DNA from: Panagrolaimus kolymaensis
Taxonomy: Eukaryota; Nematoda; Chromadorea; Rhabditida; Panagrolaimidae
Length of the DNA: 64,000 nt
Direction of reading: 5' to 3'
Assembly (NCBI GenBank): GCA_028622995.1
Contig: JAJQJQ010000059.1
Span: 1,294,453-1,358,452, forward strand
The notes under the pieces were generated by a model that worked only from the letters and a program-made list of their open reading frames with translations, was not told the origin of the DNA and searched no databases. The position numbers were made by a program, and so were the translations under genes. How positions within the stretch are numbered: position 1 is the stretch's first letter; every line of letters starts with the position of its first letter. Positions 61,913 to 64,000 of this stretch are shown here, in pieces.

Positions 61913-63949
61913 GATTTTCATCCAAGTTTTGGATTTGATAAAAATAAACTTTCTTTTTTTTAATTCTCTAGAAGCTGCTGGGAAAGCCGGTTGAAGAAAC
62001 GATAATGCATATCGTATTAATTATGTTTAAATAAAGCAAAATTTGAAAGATTTTCATCCAAGTTTTGGATTTGATAAAAATAAACTTTCTTTTTTTTAAT
62101 TCTCTAGAAGCTGCTGGGAAAGAAAATTTAAGAAACGATAATGCAAATCGTATTAATTATGTTTAAATAAAGCAAAATTTGAAAGATTTTCATCCAAGTT
62201 TTGGATTTGATAAAAATAAACTTTCTTTTTTTTAATTCTCTAGAAGCTGCTGGGAAAGAAAATTTAAGAAACGATAATGCAAATCGTATTAATTATGTTT
62301 AAATAAAGCAAAATTTGAAAGATTTTCATCCAAGTTTTGGATTTGATAAAAATAAACTTTCTTTTTTTTAATTCTCTAGAAGCTGCTGGGAAAGCCGGTT
62401 GAAGAAACGATAATGCATATCGTATTAATTATGTTTAAATAAAGCAAAATTTGAAAGATTTTCATCCAAGTTTTGGATTTGATAAAAATAAACTTTCTTT
62501 TTTTTAATTCTCTAGAAGCTGCTGGGAAAGCCGGTTGAAGAAACGATAATGCAAATCGTATTAATTATGTTTAAATAAAGCAAATTTTGAAAGATTTTCA
62601 TCCAAGTTTTGGATTTGATAAAAATAAACTTTCTTTTTTTTAATTCTCTAGAAGCTGCTGGGAAAGCCGGTTGAAGAAACGATAATGCATATCGTATTAA
62701 TTATGTTTAAATAAAGCAAAATTTGAAAGATTTTCATCCAAGTTTTGGATTTGATAAAAATAAACTTTCTTTTTTTAATTCTCTAGAAGCTGCTGGGAAA
62801 GCCGGTTGAAGAAACGATAATGCATATCGTATTAATTATGTTTAAATAAAGCAAAATTTGAAAGATTTTCATCCAAGTTTTGGATTTGATAAAAATAAAC
62901 TTTCTTTTTTTTAATTCTCTAGAAGCTGCTGGGAAAGAAAATTTAAGAAACGATAATGCAAATCGTATTAATTATGTTTAAATAAAGCAAAATTTGAAAG
63001 ATTTTCATCCAAGTTTTGGATTTGATAAAAATAAACTTTCTTTTTTTTAATTCTCTAGAAGCTGCTGGGAAAGAAAATTTAAGAAACGATAATGCAAATC
63101 GTATTAATTATGTTTAAATAAAGCAAAATTTGAAAGATTTTCATCCAAGTTTTGGATTTGATAAAAATAAACTTTCTTTTTTTTAATTCTCTAGAAGCTG
63201 CTGGGAAAGAAAATTTAAGAAACGATAATGCAAATCGTATTAATTATGTTTAAATAAAGCAAAATTTGAAAGATTTTCATCCAAGTTTTGGATTTGATAA
63301 AAATAAACTTTCTTTTTTTTAATTCTCTAGAAGCTGCTGGGAAAGCCGGTTGAAGAAACGATAATGCATATCGTATTAATTATGTTTAAATAAAGCAAAA
63401 TTTGAAAGATTTTCATCCAAGTTTTGGATTTGATAAAAATAAACTTTCTTTTTTTTAATTCTCTAGAAGCTGCTGGGAAAGCCGGTTGAAGAAACGATAA
63501 TGCAAATCGTATTAATTATGTTTAAATAAAGCAAATTTTGAAAGATTTTCATCCAAGTTTTGGATTTGATAAAAATAAACTTTCTTTTTTTTAATTCTCT
63601 AGAAGCTGCTGGGAAAGCCGGTTGAAGAAACGATAATGCAAATCGTATTAATTATGTTTAAATAAAGCAAATTTTGAAAGATTTTCATCCAAGTTTTGGA
63701 TTTGATAAAAATAAACTTTCTTTTTTTTAATTCTCTAGAAGCTGCTGGGAAAGCCGGTTGAAGAAACGATAATGCATATCGTATTAATTATGTTTAAATA
63801 AAGCAAAATTTGAAAGATTTTCATCCAAGTTTTGGATTTGATAAAAATAAACTTTCTTTTTTTTAATTCTCTAGAAGCTGCTGGGAAAGCCGGTTGAAGA
63901 AACGATAATGCATATCGTATTAATTATGTTTAAATAAAGCAAAATTTGA
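61913..63949 (+). repeat. A/B mosaic at the right end
   Basis: A and B units alternate in twos and threes, with hybrids near 62530 and two near the end (63485-63660) that all end in CAAATTTTG. No fixed period is evident, and no gene, RNA or mobile element is seen. Confidence 0.8.
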
Positions 63950-64000
63950 AAGATTTTCATCCAAGTTTTGGATTTGATAAAAATAAACTTTCTTTTTTTT
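63950..64000 (+). repeat. Partial monomer at the window edge
   Basis: The first 51 bases of a unit end inside the T8 tract. The array clearly continues beyond the window, as it also does at base 1, which is the exact start of a unit. Confidence 0.9.

Larger units (their letters stand above)
1..64000 (+). repeat. 136-bp satellite DNA array, about 471 monomers, spanning the whole window
   Basis: The sequence is a head-to-tail array of one AT-rich monomer, always in the same orientation. Unit starts fall at 1, 137, 273, 409, 545 and so on; 63949 bases fit 471 units of 136 bp less about 107 net single-base losses, mostly T8-to-T7. Fixed landmarks are ATCCAAGTTTTGGAT (unit 10-24), a GATAAAAATAAAC stretch (27-39), a T7/T8 tract, CTCTAGAAG (56-64), ACGAT...ATCGT (89-105) and TTAATTATGTTTAA (108-120). 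Types differ at a few linked sites around 64-102. Arrays of this kind are typical of eukaryotic centromeric or pericentromeric heterochromatin; that location is inference. No interruption, inversion or insertion was seen, and both edges lie outside the window. The family and the host species are not recognised. Confidence 0.97.

Noticed and set aside
1..64000. CRISPR array
   Set aside because: There are no unique spacers: the 136-bp units abut and are alike along their whole length.
1..64000. Transposon or retroelement array
   Set aside because: No terminal repeats, target-site duplications, transposase or reverse-transcriptase frames were seen on either strand.
1..64000. rRNA, tRNA or snRNA tandem genes
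   Set aside because: Units are too short and AT-rich for rRNA. No tRNA cloverleaf, A/B box pair or snRNA landmark is recognisable.
1..64000. CENP-B box
   Set aside because: The B-type GCCGGTTGAAGAAACGA has C/G-rich and CGA parts but wrong spacing and order on both strands for nTTCGnnnnAnnCGGGn.
1..64000. Bacterial or phage origin with TTG-start genes
   Set aside because: A 64-kb array of one non-coding 136-bp unit is not known from bacterial chromosomes or phages, and there is no gene between repeats.
1..64000. Telomeric or microsatellite repeat
   Set aside because: No TTAGGG-like or other short-motif array is present; the only short-period element is the T7/T8 tract within each unit.

Overview
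The whole 64-kb window is one uninterrupted tandem (satellite) array. A monomer of about 136 bp, read in one orientation, repeats head to tail from base 1 to base 64000: about 471 complete units plus a 51-bp partial unit at the right end (phase taken from each 'aagattttcatcc'). No unique sequence, transposon, RNA gene, CRISPR array or convincing gene interrupts it, and neither array edge lies in the window. Counted on single monomers, GC is about 24% (A type) to 27% (B type). A megasatellite-like array of this length, homogeneity and nested higher-order structure points to eukaryotic heterochromatin, centromeric or pericentromeric, from an AT-rich genome. I do not recognise the family and cannot name the species.

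Monomer types (unit numbering, position 1 = first base of aagatttt): A = AGAAAATTTAAG at 75-86 with GCAAAT at 97-102; B = AGCCGGTTGAAG with GCATAT; C = AGCTTCAGGG at 64-73 with TTGAAG and usually GGATTTTATA at 21-30; D = A-like with AAATGATAATGAAAAT; E = D-like with AAACTGCTGG; hybrid = B left part with the A-type GCAAAT. A T8 to T7 shortening of the poly-T tract (about unit 43-50) gives 135-bp units, mostly on A types, and makes the period exactly 45 codons.

Layout: 1-3672 C/D/A/B mosaic with a 7-mer higher-order repeat (HOR) at 545-2448; 3673-5576 pure B run; 5577-9647 A(T7)-led 3-, 4- and 5-mers; 9783-12094 pure B run; 12095-13724 A cluster and short B run; 13725-16444 E/C-led 5-mers; 16445-16986 A dimer; 16987-25127 A/B mosaic; 25128-31911 a 25-unit (3,392-bp) block present twice in tandem; 31912-35306 mosaic with an 11-unit echo; 35307-37074 hybrid trimers; 37075-40740 A-rich; 40741-42639 'TTTGATTC' trimers; 42640-43970 A-rich; 43971-57969 a mosaic built from a dispersed 2.0-kb block (5,837 bp apart) and a tandem 10-mer (1,356 bp) at 50645-53356; 57970-60281 9-mer carrying a T-to-C dimer; 60554-64000 mosaic with one 5-mer.

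Nothing here works as a gene set. The open frames are by-products of A(T7) units (forward strand, TTG starts only) or of 1-base deletions in B units (reverse strand). The window is of interest for how it evolved, by expansion, unequal exchange, conversion and segmental copying, for two conserved dyads per monomer, and for a 45-codon protein-like frame in the A units that may be a relic of a coding origin.
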